Shown here: positions 1 through 12,204 of the stretch, in pieces
How positions within the stretch are numbered: the stretch's first letter is position 1
Layout: each line of letters opens with the position of its first letter
Origin: an uncultured cyanobacterium
GTDB taxonomy: Bacteria > Cyanobacteriota > Cyanobacteriia > Cyanobacteriales > Geitlerinemataceae
Length of the DNA: 64,000 nucleotides
Assembly (NCBI GenBank): GCA_937899645.1
Contig: CALCCD010000066.1
Span: forward strand, 1 to 64,000
Direction: 5' to 3'
Notes under the pieces: generated by a model
The model's database searches: none
Seen by the model: the letters and a program-made list of their open reading frames with translations, nothing else
What the model was told of the DNA's origin: nothing
Program-made: the position numbers and the translations under genes

Positions 1-65
1 ACTGGTGGCCTACACATCGCTCTAACGCTCTTCACTAAGTCGGATTTGGTATCAGGAGTGAACCT

Positions 66-275
66 ATGGGTTACAAGCCCGCCGGTGAAACAAAGTACGT
101 CGTTTCCGAATACGAACCGCCCAAGCCGCCACCGCCGAAGGAGCCGCCCATTTGGCCGCTCGTACTGTTCCTTATCGTTGCCGTCTTGATCGTTCCGAAC
201 ATTAACCCCGGCGTCATCGTAAAGGGAGGAGAGTGCTACGGTGGCCTCTGCGACTTAATTCCGGGAGAGAATTAG
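66..275 (+). CDS. Hypothetical small protein with Pro-rich N-terminus and one TM segment
   Basis: 69-aa ORF; PPKPPPPKEPPIWP followed by hydrophobic LVLFLIVAVLIV. Confidence 0.5.
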   Translation: MGYKPAGETKYVVSEYEPPKPPPPKEPPIWPLVLFLIVAVLIVPNINPGVIVKGGECYGGLCDLIPGEN

Positions 276-777
276 AGCGCTCCACATCCACAAATATATT
301 GGTCCAGAAGCTTCCAATGAAGGCTGAGCTTGTCGAAGCCTGGGTGTGATGCACTCCGACAAGCTCAGTGCTCGGATCCTGGAGATTGGGCGTTTATTTC
401 CGTGGCGTACTCTTAGGAGCGGTCATCAACTAAATCCGTAGCGCTGACCCCGCATGGATTACAGCCCTTAACATCGTTTTTTAGGTCGAGCGTGTAATCG
501 CTTACCCCAAGAGGCTCTGGCGCTAATTGATGGCACGCCTTCGATCGAGCGATCGAAGTTAACGTTCGGCACGATCGCGCAACAGACGCAAGCTTCCTCG
601 ATCGCGCCGCATTGCGGGAAGGCTATATCTACAAGGCATTAAGAGTACTCCACGGAAATAAATGTCCAGTATTCAGAATTCGAGCACTGAGCTTGTCGAA
701 GTGCGTCACCCCCAGGCTTCGACAAGCTCAGCCTTCATTGGCGGCTTCTGGACAAATATATTTGTGGAGTGCCCTAA
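272..777. repeat. Long inverted-repeat (fold-back) element; arms ~272-415 and ~640-777
   Basis: Arm 1 (..ctccacatccacaaatatattggtccagaagcttccaatgaaggctgagcttgtcgaagcc..) is the reverse complement of arm 2 (..ggcttcgacaagctcagccttcattggcggcttctggacaaatatatttgtggagt..); similarity continues inward to gtactctta/taagagtac. Confidence 0.8.
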
Positions 778-871
778 AACAGGGGCTCGCTGCTTTTCCG
801 TACGGGCCTCCGAGCTTTGTAACAGATTGCAACGTATAATAATCGGCAGTCAAAAATATTAGAAAACTTAG

Positions 872-2329
<1,458 letters not shown>

Positions 2330-2357
2330 CCCGCCGACGCAAACCCTGCCTTTTCCC

Positions 2358-3245
2358 ATGACCTCGATCGAGGACGCCTACGAGGAGTGTCGCCTGATTA
2401 CGGCGGAGTACTCGAAGACGTTCTATATGGGGACACAGTTGATGTCCCTAGAAAAGCGTCGGGCGATCTGGGCGATTTACGTCTGGTGTCGTCGGACGGA
2501 CGAACTCGTCGATGGGCCGAAGGCAGCTGCAACAACGCCCGCGACCCTTGACGATTGGGAATGCCAGCTCGAGGATATTTTTGCGGGGCGTCCGCGCGAT
2601 CGCTTCGATGCGGCTTTGGCCGACACCCTCGAGCGTTTCCCGCTGAAGATCGAGCCGTTCCGCGACATGATCGCCGGACAGCGCATGGACTTACACCGCA
2701 GCCGCTACGAAACCTTTGAGGAACTCAAGCTCTACTGCTATCGCGTTGCCGGGACGGTCGGGCTGATGTCTGAAGCGGTGATGGGAACCCAAGCGCCGAC
2801 CACGACTGCGCCTTGGGACGCGCCGTTTGAATCGCCCATCGAGGAAGCCGTAGCGCTGGGGATCGCGAACCAGTTAACGAATATCCTGCGCGACGTCGGA
2901 GAAGATCGCCATCGCGGTCGGATCTATTTGCCGCTCGAAGACCTCCATCGTTTCGACTACTCCGAGGACGATCTGATGGCGGGTAAGCTCGACGATCGCT
3001 GGATGGCTTTGATGCAGTTTCAAATCGAGCGAGCGCGAGAGTACTACGCCGAAGCCGAGCGCGGCATTGGCGCGCTGCACAAGGACGCACGCTGGCCGGT
3101 ATGCACGGCCTCGGTTGTCTACAGCAAGATCTTAAACGCGATCGAGCGCAACAACTACGACGTATTCTCGCACCGCGCCTACGTTTCGGGCTTCCGTAAG
3201 GTGCTTTGTCTGCCGGTGGCGTGGCTGCGCGCGCAGGTGCTCTAA
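2358..3245 (+). CDS. crtB: Phytoene synthase
   Basis: FYMGTQLMSLEKRRAIWAIYVWCRRTDELVDGP and NQLTNILRDVGEDRHRGRIYLP motifs; downstream of crtP; internal ATG at 2358. Confidence 0.95.
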   Translation: MTSIEDAYEECRLITAEYSKTFYMGTQLMSLEKRRAIWAIYVWCRRTDELVDGPKAAATTPATLDDWECQLEDIFAGRPRDRFDAALADTLERFPLKIEPFRDMIAGQRMDLHRSRYETFEELKLYCYRVAGTVGLMSEAVMGTQAPTTTAPWDAPFESPIEEAVALGIANQLTNILRDVGEDRHRGRIYLPLEDLHRFDYSEDDLMAGKLDDRWMALMQFQIERAREYYAEAERGIGALHKDARWPVCTASVVYSKILNAIERNNYDVFSHRAYVSGFRKVLCLPVAWLRAQVL

Positions 3246-3349
3246 GCGTCGATTCACTGTAGAAACGAACCGACATCGCCACTGCTCTTACGGACACCGT
3301 CGAAACCGCATCTGGATTCTTCGGCGGTGTTTTTAGACCGAAATATCTG

Positions 3350-4216
3350 TTGCCCGCCATGTCTTCTTCTCCGCCCGATCGCCGCAAGCCCGAAGATTAC
3401 GGCTGGTCGCTCGGCGATCGCAGTCCTGCTGAAATCGCGCGCTGGATGCCGATTTGGGGCTGGCTCTACAAACACTACTTTCAGGTGCAGACCAGCGGCT
3501 GGGAGCACGTACCGCGATCGAACGCGCTGTTCGTCGGCTCGCACAATGGCGGGCTGGCCGCGCCGGACATGTATATGACAATGTACGACTGGTTTCGGCG
3601 TGAGGGATTGACCCGCCGAATCTACGGCCTGTCGCACCATAACCTTTGGTATCAGTCGGTGTGGCTATCGCAGATGGCGACGCGCTTTGGCTCGATCCGG
3701 GCGCACCCGAAGATGGGCATCGCGGCACTCAATTCGGGCGCGAGCGTATTGGTGTATCCCGGCGGCGCAGAGGACGTGTTTCGCCCACACAGCCAGCGCC
3801 ACAAAATCGAATTTGCCGGACGGACGGGTTTTATCAAGCTGGCGCTGCGCTGCGACGTGCCGATCGTGCCGATCGTCTCCAACGGCGCGCACGATACGCT
3901 CTTCGTCCTGGGCGACATTCACCCGTTTGCCAAGCAGCTCCACGATCTCGGGCTGTTTCGCTGGCCGGGCGCGCGCGACCTCGATCCTGAAATCTACCCG
4001 GTGTACTTGGGCTTGCCCTGGGGCTTATCGATCGGGCCGTGGCCGAATCTGCCGCTGCCCGTGCCGTTGCAGACGCGCATCTGCCCGCCGATCGTCTTCG
4101 AGCGGACGGGGCGTGAGGCCGCACGCGATCGCAGTTATGTCGAAGCCTGCTGCGATCGCGTACGTTTTGCAATGCAGCGCGAACTCGAGCGCCTGGTAGC
4201 CGAGCGCGCCGCGTAG
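3350..4216 (+). CDS. Lysophospholipid acyltransferase family protein (PlsC-like)
   Basis: 288-aa ORF with [16 protein letters not shown] and [34 protein letters not shown], typical of the acyltransferase fold. Confidence 0.75.
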   Translation: MPAMSSSPPDRRKPEDYGWSLGDRSPAEIARWMPIWGWLYKHYFQVQTSGWEHVPRSNALFVGSHNGGLAAPDMYMTMYDWFRREGLTRRIYGLSHHNLWYQSVWLSQMATRFGSIRAHPKMGIAALNSGASVLVYPGGAEDVFRPHSQRHKIEFAGRTGFIKLALRCDVPIVPIVSNGAHDTLFVLGDIHPFAKQLHDLGLFRWPGARDLDPEIYPVYLGLPWGLSIGPWPNLPLPVPLQTRICPPIVFERTGREAARDRSYVEACCDRVRFAMQRELERLVAERAA

Positions 4217-4284
4217 CCCGAGCCGACGAACGATCGTCTCCGACTTGGTACGCTCGAACTGTACGCCTGCGGAAACTTTGCAGC

Positions 4285-5313
4285 ATGTCAGCGTCTCCTC
4301 CCACTCCCAAGCTCGGTCGCGTCCGTAGCGCCGGAAGACCGGTGCGCGACCCGTCGGGGCTCTGGTGGCGCTTGGCGATCGGGTCGGTGGTGTTGCATGG
4401 CGCGATCGCGCTGGTGGTGACGGCCACGGCGCGGCTAGCGGCAACTGCCGGTCGCTCCGGCTCCGGGGGCAGCAACGCGATCGCCGTGGAGCTGCTGGCC
4501 ACACCGGACACTGGCGCGCCAGCCCCGCAGCTCGCTCGCGCCGCCGCACCGACCGCTTCACCGGCTGACTTGCAGACGACCCCGATCGCCGATCGCCCCA
4601 ACAGCGTCGCCAATTCCCCCGCAGTTCCGACCCCAACCCCCACCGCAATCCCGTCTCCCGCTCCAACACCAGCCTCAACACCCAACCCGACCTCCAGTCC
4701 AGACCCGAGCCCGACTCCAACGCCAAACCCAACGCCGAGTCCGGCTCCAAGCCCGAGCCCGACGCCCGCCCCAACTCCAAACCCAACACCGGCCCCAAAT
4801 CCAACTCCAAACCCAACACCGGCCCCAAATCCAACTCCAACGCCCACCCCAACTGGTACAGGCGACACCGGTGGAGCAAGCGGCACAGGCGACACCGAGT
4901 CTGACACCAACGACGACAGCGGCAGCGATACCGACACCAGCACGGGCGAAGATATGCGCGGTGCGATCGTCCGTCTCGACCCACTTCCGAATGCCAGCGC
5001 CGACCGAACGCCCGCACGTTTGACGGCCCCTCAGGCCAATGCCGATATCGCGATCGAGCCCGATATCGCGCTGTTGCCCGACGACCTTGAAATTCCGTTC
5101 TCGGTGAGGTTACGTGTCGAGTTATTAGTCGAAACGACTGGAGAGGCGCGCTTAGTGCGTATTTTGACGCCGGAAGGCGAGCGCGAACTCAGAGCCTTCG
5201 AGCCGCTTATCGAGTCACTCGTCGAGACCTGGCAATTTGAACCAGCTAGCAGCGTTGAGAACGGCCTAGAGATCGATCAGCTCGACATTTCCGTCTTTCT
5301 GCAGTGGCGTTAA
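4285..5313 (+). CDS. TonB-like protein with Pro/Thr/Asn repeat linker
   Basis: N-terminal TM, long [13 protein letters not shown] linker, C-terminal [27 protein letters not shown] resembling a TonB C-terminal domain. Confidence 0.6.
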   Translation: MSASPPTPKLGRVRSAGRPVRDPSGLWWRLAIGSVVLHGAIALVVTATARLAATAGRSGSGGSNAIAVELLATPDTGAPAPQLARAAAPTASPADLQTTPIADRPNSVANSPAVPTPTPTAIPSPAPTPASTPNPTSSPDPSPTPTPNPTPSPAPSPSPTPAPTPNPTPAPNPTPNPTPAPNPTPTPTPTGTGDTGGASGTGDTESDTNDDSGSDTDTSTGEDMRGAIVRLDPLPNASADRTPARLTAPQANADIAIEPDIALLPDDLEIPFSVRLRVELLVETTGEARLVRILTPEGERELRAFEPLIESLVETWQFEPASSVENGLEIDQLDISVFLQWR

Positions 5314-5506
5314 GCGCGATAAAAAAGCGCGTCTCTCAAGATCGCAAACGGCTACAAACGGCACACTTGTTGAGAACATCTCCGTGGCTCAGTTAATAAC
5401 GCTCTGGCATCCCGGCCCGTCAAAGGAGCGCAGTGCCGATGTCACCTGCAATTGGCGGGCAAACTGAGTCGTGCTATTCTGTTCGAGTGTCAGAACAAAG
5501 CATTGT

Positions 5507-5577
5507 GCGGGTGTAGTTTAGTGGTAAAACCTTAGCCTTCCAAGCTAATGATGCGGGTTCGATTCCCGCCACCCGCT
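5507..5577 (+). tRNA. tRNA-Gly (anticodon TCC)
   Basis: gcgggtgtagtttagtggtaaaaccttagccttccaagctaatgatgcgggttcgattcccgccacccgct folds as a cloverleaf: acceptor gcgggtg/cacccgc, anticodon loop cttccaa, T-arm gcgggttcgattcccgc. Confidence 0.95.
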
Positions 5578-5618
5578 TTCCGAGTCCCAGATAGCTTTTA
5601 TCACACTCTTCTTTCCCT

Positions 5619-5659
5619 GCCGCTTGCACTTGGCTCTAAGTGAAGGCGGCGCTTTTTTT
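5619..5659 (+). terminator. Candidate intrinsic terminator downstream of tRNA-Gly
   Basis: Stem gccgcttgcactt/aagtgaaggcggc followed by gcttttttt. Confidence 0.7.
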
Positions 5660-5912
5660 GCCGAACGGGTAGTGATGCAACCGTAATGGTATTCCCGGCT
5701 TGAGTTGCCGCATCGCAACGGTTTCAGCAGTCAGGGAGCATACGCTGCATTACTACTGCCGAACGACCTTTCGGGCCGAAATTGTTTGCGATCGCGCCAG
5801 TGGGAATGTGGGGTCGATTCGTGGCTTCAGGGCTGAGTGTCTCGTTGGTTTGGCCGCGATCGCCACATGAAAGCGATCGAGCGTCCGGAATTTCGCCCCG
5901 AATTGCGCCAGG

Positions 5913-6377
5913 TCATCGCGCCGTTTTCCAGGGAAAGTGCTGGTGCACCACGTCCCAAATCGAGCAGTGCCAATAGTCCACGTGGCTAACGATCGCGCCG
6001 CGCTCCGACGTCTCGAAACCGATGCCCAACTCGCTCCAGCCCGAAATTGTCACGCGTGGCGACCAGGGTAGCGGCGTATTCCAGCTCAGCGTCCAGTCCG
6101 TACGCAGCTTGTAGCGCGGCGCGACCCCGTCATCCGGTTCGATCGGCATTGTCCGTAGCTCGTGCAAATCGAGCTGGGGATTTTTAAACCAACGGTCGAT
6201 AAAAGCGATTGTCTGCTTGTAGCGCTCCACGCCGCGAAACTCGCTCGTCGGATCTTTGAAATACACCTCGGGGTCGTAAATCTCGTAGGTTTGATCTTTC
6301 GGAAAGCGCCCGTAGTCCGCGCGGACGATCGCGGCGATCTCTTCGATCGCCGCCCGGTCTGTCTCCGATGCCGTCAT
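5913..6377 (-). CDS. DUF2358-like protein
   Basis: IVRADYGRFPKDQTYEIYDPEVYFKDPTSEFRGVERYKQTIAFIDRWF resembles the DUF2358 family of cyanobacteria/plastids. Confidence 0.65.
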   Translation of the reverse strand: MTASETDRAAIEEIAAIVRADYGRFPKDQTYEIYDPEVYFKDPTSEFRGVERYKQTIAFIDRWFKNPQLDLHELRTMPIEPDDGVAPRYKLRTDWTLSWNTPLPWSPRVTISGWSELGIGFETSERGAIVSHVDYWHCSIWDVVHQHFPWKTAR

Positions 6378-6417
6378 AAGTCGCTTCCCCAGTCTTTAAC
6401 CGCTGTCTAACCGCTGC

Positions 6418-8703
6418 CTAGCCGTGAAACACGCGCCGCAGGTGCAGCACGTCGCCCATTTTACGAATCCGCGCGAACGTGCGATCGAGTTGATCGAGAT
6501 CGTGGACGCCGATCCCCAGGTCGATCGTCGCCGGTTTGCCCGCATCGGTACGCACCCTCGCGCTGTGGACGTTGATTCCGTAATCTTTCAGGCGCGTCAG
6601 GATGTCGTTGAGGACGCCGACGCGGTCGATCGCCTCGATCGAGACATCCACCGGATAGGTCTGCGCGCGCTTGCTGTCCGTCGCGACATTAGAGTTCCAA
6701 CTCACGGGGATCATTCGTTCGATCGGGATCGAGCTGGTATTTGGACAGCCCTGGCCGTGGATCGAAATGCCGCGATCGCGCGTCACGACCCCGACGATCG
6801 GCTCGCCGGGAATTGGCGTACAGCAGCCCGCAATATGGTGCAAAATTCCCTCGATCCCGCAGATGGGTGCGTTGCTCTTAGCCTCGCCCGCCTGCACCTG
6901 CATCGTCGACTTCATTCGCGACGTCAGCTCGTCGGCCAGGGTCGAATCGGATCTCGGCTCTTCCTTAGGCTGCAAAGACTGGACGGCAACGCGCAGCCGG
7001 TTGACCACCTGGTTGAGTGTGATGTAGCCGTAGCCGACCCCGGCCAGCAGATCGTCTACGCAATGGTAGTTGCAGCGCTCGGCCACCATCTGCATCGGCT
7101 CGGACTTGAGCAGCGCCTCGAAGCCTTTCTTGCCCAGCTCTTTTTCGAGCATCTCACGACCGCGCGCAATATTTTCGTCGCGGTGGTATTTCTTGAACCA
7201 GTTGCGGATGCGGGTTTGGGCGCTGTGGGTGACGGTAAAGTTGAGCCAGTCCAGGCTGGGGTGGCTGTTCTTTTGGGTGACGATCTCGACGATGTCGCCG
7301 TTTTCTAGCACCGTGTCGAGCGTGACCATGCGCCCGTTAACCTTCGCGCCCGCGCAATGGTTGCCCACCTCGGTGTGGATGCGATAGGCGAAGTCGATCG
7401 GCGTCGCGCCGTGCTTGAGAGCGAGTACGTCACTGTCGGGCGTAAATACAAAAACGTCGTCGTCGAAGAGGTTGGCCTTGACGCCTTCCATATACTCTTT
7501 CGCGTCGGCTTTCAGATCGCTCTGCCAGTCCAGGAGCTGCCGCAGCCAGGTGAATTTCGCGTCGTCGTCGGACATCTGCGCCGTCGAACCGCCGCTTTCT
7601 TTGTATTTCCAGTGAGCGGCGATCCCGTACTCGGCCACCTCGTGCATTTCATAGGTGCGGATCTGTACCTCGATCGGTCTCTGGCTTTGGCGGCCCATCA
7701 CGCCGGTGTGGAGCGACTGGTAGCGGTTGGGTTTGGGCAGGCCGATGTAGTCTTTGAAGCGTCCGGGGATCGGTCGAAAGGCGTCGTGTACCACCGATAG
7801 GGCGCTGTAGCACTCGCTTTGCTTCTCGACGATGATGCGGACAGCGGCGATATCGTAGATTTCGCTAAATTCTTTTTTCTGCTTTTGCATCTTGCTGTAG
7901 ATGCCATGCAGGTGTTTCGGGCGACCGGACACCTCGAAACTCTGAATACCGAGCTGCTCGAGCCGCTCGGAAATAGTTGAGATGACGACCTCGAGGCGGG
8001 CTTCGCGATCGGCGCGCTTGTCGGCGATCAGGTCGCGAATTTCGCGGAAGGCTTTTGGCTTGAGGTATTTGAACGACAGATCCTCGAGTTCCCACTTGAT
8101 GCGACCGATCCCGAGGCGGTTGGCGAGGGGCGCGAAGATATCGAGGGTTTCGCGGGCGATGCGCTTTTGTTTCTCGGGGGCGAGATGCTCCAGAGTTCGC
8201 ATATTGTGCAGGCGATCGGCCAGCTTGACGACAATAACGCGAATATCTTTGGCCATCGCCAGAAACATCCGCCGGAAGTTCTCGGCTTGATGCTCAGTTT
8301 TGCTCGAGAACTGGAACTTCGAGAGCTTGGTGACGCCTTCGACCAGACCGCGTATCTCCGCGCCGAAGTCGGCTTCGATATCGTCGGCGGTGATGCTAGT
8401 GTCTTCGACGATGTCGTGGAGGAAGCCCGCCGCGATCGCCGCGCCGTCGCCGCCCAGCTCGCGCAGCAGCCCCGCCACTTCGATGGGATGAACGATATAG
8501 GGCTCGCCGGATTTACGGCACTGCTCGGAGTGGAGGTCGTAGGCAAAAGTGAAAGCCTTGGCGATGAGGCCCCGCTCTTCCGGCGAGAGGGTTTGAACGA
8601 GTTCCGGCGCGCTGAGCTGGCCTAGGCAGACGCGGAGCCAGTCGGGAATCTCGAGCGAGTTGTCGAACGAACGGTCAGCGGGAAAGGAGGCTACAGCAAT
8701 CAT
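6418..8703 (-). CDS. Bifunctional (p)ppGpp synthetase/hydrolase (RelA/SpoT)
   Basis: HD domain (FLHDIVEDT), synthetase domain, TGS and ACT-like C-terminus; ORF extends to 8847 but MIAVASFPADRSFDNSLEIPDWL at 8703 is the likely start. Confidence 0.95.
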   Translation of the reverse strand: MIAVASFPADRSFDNSLEIPDWLRVCLGQLSAPELVQTLSPEERGLIAKAFTFAYDLHSEQCRKSGEPYIVHPIEVAGLLRELGGDGAAIAAGFLHDIVEDTSITADDIEADFGAEIRGLVEGVTKLSKFQFSSKTEHQAENFRRMFLAMAKDIRVIVVKLADRLHNMRTLEHLAPEKQKRIARETLDIFAPLANRLGIGRIKWELEDLSFKYLKPKAFREIRDLIADKRADREARLEVVISTISERLEQLGIQSFEVSGRPKHLHGIYSKMQKQKKEFSEIYDIAAVRIIVEKQSECYSALSVVHDAFRPIPGRFKDYIGLPKPNRYQSLHTGVMGRQSQRPIEVQIRTYEMHEVAEYGIAAHWKYKESGGSTAQMSDDDAKFTWLRQLLDWQSDLKADAKEYMEGVKANLFDDDVFVFTPDSDVLALKHGATPIDFAYRIHTEVGNHCAGAKVNGRMVTLDTVLENGDIVEIVTQKNSHPSLDWLNFTVTHSAQTRIRNWFKKYHRDENIARGREMLEKELGKKGFEALLKSEPMQMVAERCNYHCVDDLLAGVGYGYITLNQVVNRLRVAVQSLQPKEEPRSDSTLADELTSRMKSTMQVQAGEAKSNAPICGIEGILHHIAGCCTPIPGEPIVGVVTRDRGISIHGQGCPNTSSIPIERMIPVSWNSNVATDSKRAQTYPVDVSIEAIDRVGVLNDILTRLKDYGINVHSARVRTDAGKPATIDLGIGVHDLDQLDRTFARIRKMGDVLHLRRVFHG

Positions 8704-9330
8704 GGCGTCATAACTGGAGATGCAGGGGACGGAGACGGGCCGATCGCGGTTGGTGACGACGGGCCGCCGCAAGCGCAGGCTTCGGCTTGGAGTCGCTTCG
8801 GAGCGCGTAGCGAGACACCCGTATGAGGCACGAGCCCGAGAACGCACCTGGCACGATCGCGGACGTTAAATTCTAGGGCCATCCGTTTGCTTTCGCCCTG
8901 GAGAGAGCCCAGCATACGGGAACGGCGTCTGCGCCACAAAGTGCCTCAAAATTGAATCGCGAGCAGTGCTGTGTCTTTAGCCTACAATCGGGCATAAAAA
9001 AGCGCTTACAAGCACCTATGATGGCGACCTCAGCATCGCTTTAGTTGTTGTATCAGCCCTGCATTTCCTTAATAATGACTTAATGTTTTAAAAAGATAAA
9101 GTAATGTAACCGCAATTTTTTAAGGCACGATCGCGTTGCAGCAGCGTAACTCGCAACTTCTCGTCGCAATGTCGTCGATCTAATGTTGAGTTTCCCCTGT
9201 CGTTTTATGCGGCGGGATGCGCGGTCTAGCCCCTTTCGTTCGTGGTCTCAGTGCGGGATCGGCTGCTTTGCTCGCGGGCTGAACTCGTTCCGAGCGCGTT
9301 TCGAGCCTTCGTCATTCCAGAGGTTGGGTT

Positions 9331-9783
9331 ATGTCTCTTTCCCTGTTTCGCCAGCAGTTTTACACTCGGTTCAGCGAGCGGCTGCACCGTTTGACCGACG
9401 AAGCACAGTCGCTTTCCGGTCGTGAAATCTCGGCGGAAGCCACGCGCGACTGGATGGTGTTCTTGCGAGAGTTGCAAAGTGACTTTCAAAGCGAAATCGT
9501 CGCAGCGGCGGACGGCCATATCGAAGAGGCGAGCGGTCGCATTCGTTCGCTCGAAACGGAAATTTTTCGCGTTCTCAAGCTGCTCGAAACCGACTTCTTG
9601 TTTCTGAAATCTGCCAAGCAGGCTCAGACGCTGCGGGTGCGCCACCAGCAGTTTTGCGATCGGCTCGCAGCGGCCACGTCCTACAGTCAGGCCGTGCTCA
9701 CGTTTGTCGATATCGCGCCCAGCTCGTCGAAGGAGCCGCCTGACGAAACCACACCCGAAGCAACCGCCAGGTCGTCGAGCTAG
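9331..9783 (+). CDS. Hypothetical protein
   Basis: 150-aa ORF starting MSLSLFRQQFYTRFSERLHRL; helical/charged composition. Confidence 0.55.
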   Translation: MSLSLFRQQFYTRFSERLHRLTDEAQSLSGREISAEATRDWMVFLRELQSDFQSEIVAAADGHIEEASGRIRSLETEIFRVLKLLETDFLFLKSAKQAQTLRVRHQQFCDRLAAATSYSQAVLTFVDIAPSSSKEPPDETTPEATARSSS

Positions 9784-9912
9784 GAGCTTTCGTCTTGTCG
9801 GCCCGGTTTCGCTCTCTTGTTCGCGGGGCCAGACGCTCGACGGCCTGCCGAGCTATTGAGCTAACACGCGACGCGCCCCAAGCGCCACTGTCCGCCTCTG
9901 TCTTTCGCCGCC

Positions 9913-10488
9913 ATGCAATCGCCCAAAGACCGCCAAGTTAGCCTGACTGAAGAAACGCAGCCGGACGGGCTCAGGGTTTATCGCTGCCCGTCTACGGAAG
10001 GCGTCTGGGTCGATCGAGCTGACTACGCCACCTGGCAAGAGAGCCTCAATGCTGCCGAACCGCCGAAAATGACCGAGATCGTCCGTCGCCTGGAAGCGAG
10101 CGACGCCAGCCCCGCGCCGGAGGACGGACGCGCCGCTCTTTGCCCGGTGACCGGACGGTTGCTGATTCGCGCGCGGGTCGATACGCCGACGCCGTTTTAC
10201 GTCGAGCGCGCGCCAGAAGAGGGCGGCTTTTGGCTCGATCGCGGCGAGTGGGAAATCCTGACGCAGCTCGGGCTGCACGTCCGGCTCGACGTGTTGTTTT
10301 CATCTGAGTGGCAGGCAAAGCTACGCGACTGCCAGCAGGTCGAGCGTCAAAAGCAGGCTACCACCGATAAGCTGGGCAAAGATTTGGCACAGCAAGTGTT
10401 CGAGCTAGCCGACGCTCTGCGCGCTCATCCCAACGGCGACTTTGGCGTGGCGTACCTGATGCAGCAGTTCGATCGCCCGCCCGTTTAA
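9913..10488 (+). CDS. zf-TFIIB-like domain protein
   Basis: LRVYRCPSTEGVWVDRADYATWQ and CPVTGRLLIRARVDTPTPFYVERAPEEGGFWLDRGEWE resemble the TFIIB-type ribbon C-P..G.WLDRGE pattern. Confidence 0.55.
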   Translation: MQSPKDRQVSLTEETQPDGLRVYRCPSTEGVWVDRADYATWQESLNAAEPPKMTEIVRRLEASDASPAPEDGRAALCPVTGRLLIRARVDTPTPFYVERAPEEGGFWLDRGEWEILTQLGLHVRLDVLFSSEWQAKLRDCQQVERQKQATTDKLGKDLAQQVFELADALRAHPNGDFGVAYLMQQFDRPPV

Positions 10489-10545
10489 CGTTGCCCGTGC
10501 CGCAGAGCGCACGGCGGTGCGCCTCTAACAGAATTCTTTCATTTT

Positions 10546-12204
10546 TTGCTGATGGCCGCTCCCCTGCTCGAACTCGATCGCCTCGCGATCGCTTATCCCA
10601 ACGCTACGGCGCGATCGGTCGATCGCGTTTCGCTGACTCTGCGCGCGGGCGAAATCCTCGGGCTAGTGGGCGAGTCCGGCTGCGGTAAATCGACCTTGGG
10701 GCGGGCGGCGATTCGGCTGTTGCCGGAGGGAAGCCAAACCGAGGGCGCAATTCGATTTCAGGGTGAGTCGGTGCTGGATTTCGATAACGATCGCCTGCGG
10801 GAGTTTCGTGGCGAAGCCGTGGCGCTGGTCTTCCAAGATCCGATGACGCGGCTCGATCCGCTGATGACGATCGGCGATCATTGCCTGGAGACACTGCGGG
10901 CGCACCGCTCCGATCTCGATCGCACCGCCGCGAAAGCCAAGGCTCTCGAAACCCTCGATACCGTCAAGATTCCGCGAGAGCGCTGGGCACAGTACCCTCA
11001 TGAATTTAGCGGCGGTATGCGCCAGCGGGTGGCGATCGCCTTGGCGCTGCTGCTCGACCCCAAGCTCATCGTCGCTGATGAGCCGACCACCAGCCTCGAC
11101 GTGACCGTATCGGCGGAAATCCTCGACGAGCTGTCGCGCCTGTGCCGCGATCGCGATCTCGGCCTACTGCTGATTTCCCACGATCTGGCGACGATCGGGC
11201 AGTACAGCGATCGCGTGGCGGTGATGCATGACGGCAATCTCGTTGAATGTGACGCTTCCGAAAAAGTCCTGCAAACGCCGCAGCACCCTTACACGCAGTC
11301 TCTGCTAGAAGCAGCGCTACACGTCCACGCGATCGGCGAATCCGCTGCATCCGAGCCCGGTGACGCTGACGAGCGCCGCGATATCGTCATCCGCGCGATC
11401 GACCTCGAGCAGCATTACACGCTGGAGGCCAGCCCTCTGGAAAAGCTCGTCCGGCGGCTGCGCGGCGATCGGCGCGACACGACGATCCGCGCCGTCGATG
11501 GCCTGAACTTCGAGATTTATCGTGGCGAAATCCTCGGGCTCGTCGGCGAGTCCGGCTGCGGGAAATCGACGCTGTCGCGGACGCTGCTGCAACTTATCGC
11601 GCCGACAGGCGGGCGGGTTGAATTCCTCGGACGCGACATCACCGGGCTCGATCGCGCCACTCTGCGCCAGCAGCGCCGCCAGATGCAAATGGTCTTCCAA
11701 GATCCCCACGCTTGCCTGAACCCGATGATGACGATCGGGCAGGCGATCGCCGACCCGCTCCTCGTCCACGGCCTCGCGGCCACCGCCGACGCCGCCAAGG
11801 AAACCGTCCTAAAAATGCTCGATCGCGTCGGGCTCGATCGCGACTTCTACGATCGCTACCCCGACCAGCTCTCCGGCGGTCAGCAGCAGCGCGTCGCGAT
11901 CGCTCGCGCCTTGATTACCCGCCCGCAGTTCGCGATCTGCGACGAGCCGGTGAGTATGCTCGACGCCAACGTTCAGTCGCAGGTGCTAGATCTGATGCGC
12001 GAACTCAAGGAAGAATTCGATCTGACCTATCTGTTTATCACTCACGATCTATGGGTGGCGCGCTACTTCTGCGATCGCATCGCCGTGATGAATGGCGGCA
12101 AAATAGTTGAAATCGACGCTACCGATCGCGTCTTCCGCGACCCGCAGCACCCTTACACCCGCAAGCTCCTCGGAGCCGCGCCGCTACTCGCCAGCGGTCG
12201 TTAG
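10546..12204 (+). CDS. Dipeptide/oligopeptide-type ABC transporter, duplicated ATP-binding protein
   Basis: Two Walker A (GESGCGKST) and two signature motifs ([22 protein letters not shown]). Confidence 0.92.
   Translation: MLMAAPLLELDRLAIAYPNATARSVDRVSLTLRAGEILGLVGESGCGKSTLGRAAIRLLPEGSQTEGAIRFQGESVLDFDNDRLREFRGEAVALVFQDPMTRLDPLMTIGDHCLETLRAHRSDLDRTAAKAKALETLDTVKIPRERWAQYPHEFSGGMRQRVAIALALLLDPKLIVADEPTTSLDVTVSAEILDELSRLCRDRDLGLLLISHDLATIGQYSDRVAVMHDGNLVECDASEKVLQTPQHPYTQSLLEAALHVHAIGESAASEPGDADERRDIVIRAIDLEQHYTLEASPLEKLVRRLRGDRRDTTIRAVDGLNFEIYRGEILGLVGESGCGKSTLSRTLLQLIAPTGGRVEFLGRDITGLDRATLRQQRRQMQMVFQDPHACLNPMMTIGQAIADPLLVHGLAATADAAKETVLKMLDRVGLDRDFYDRYPDQLSGGQQQRVAIARALITRPQFAICDEPVSMLDANVQSQVLDLMRELKEEFDLTYLFITHDLWVARYFCDRIAVMNGGKIVEIDATDRVFRDPQHPYTRKLLGAAPLLASGR

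Noticed and set aside
2725-3387. 220-aa minus-strand ORF antisense to crtB
   Set aside because: Arg/Ala/Ser-rich low-quality translation, fully overlapped by a well-supported gene.
3834-4943. Long minus-strand ORF with [14 protein letters not shown] composition
   Set aside because: It is antisense to the Pro/Thr repeat of the TonB-like gene; composition is explained by the repeat and high GC.
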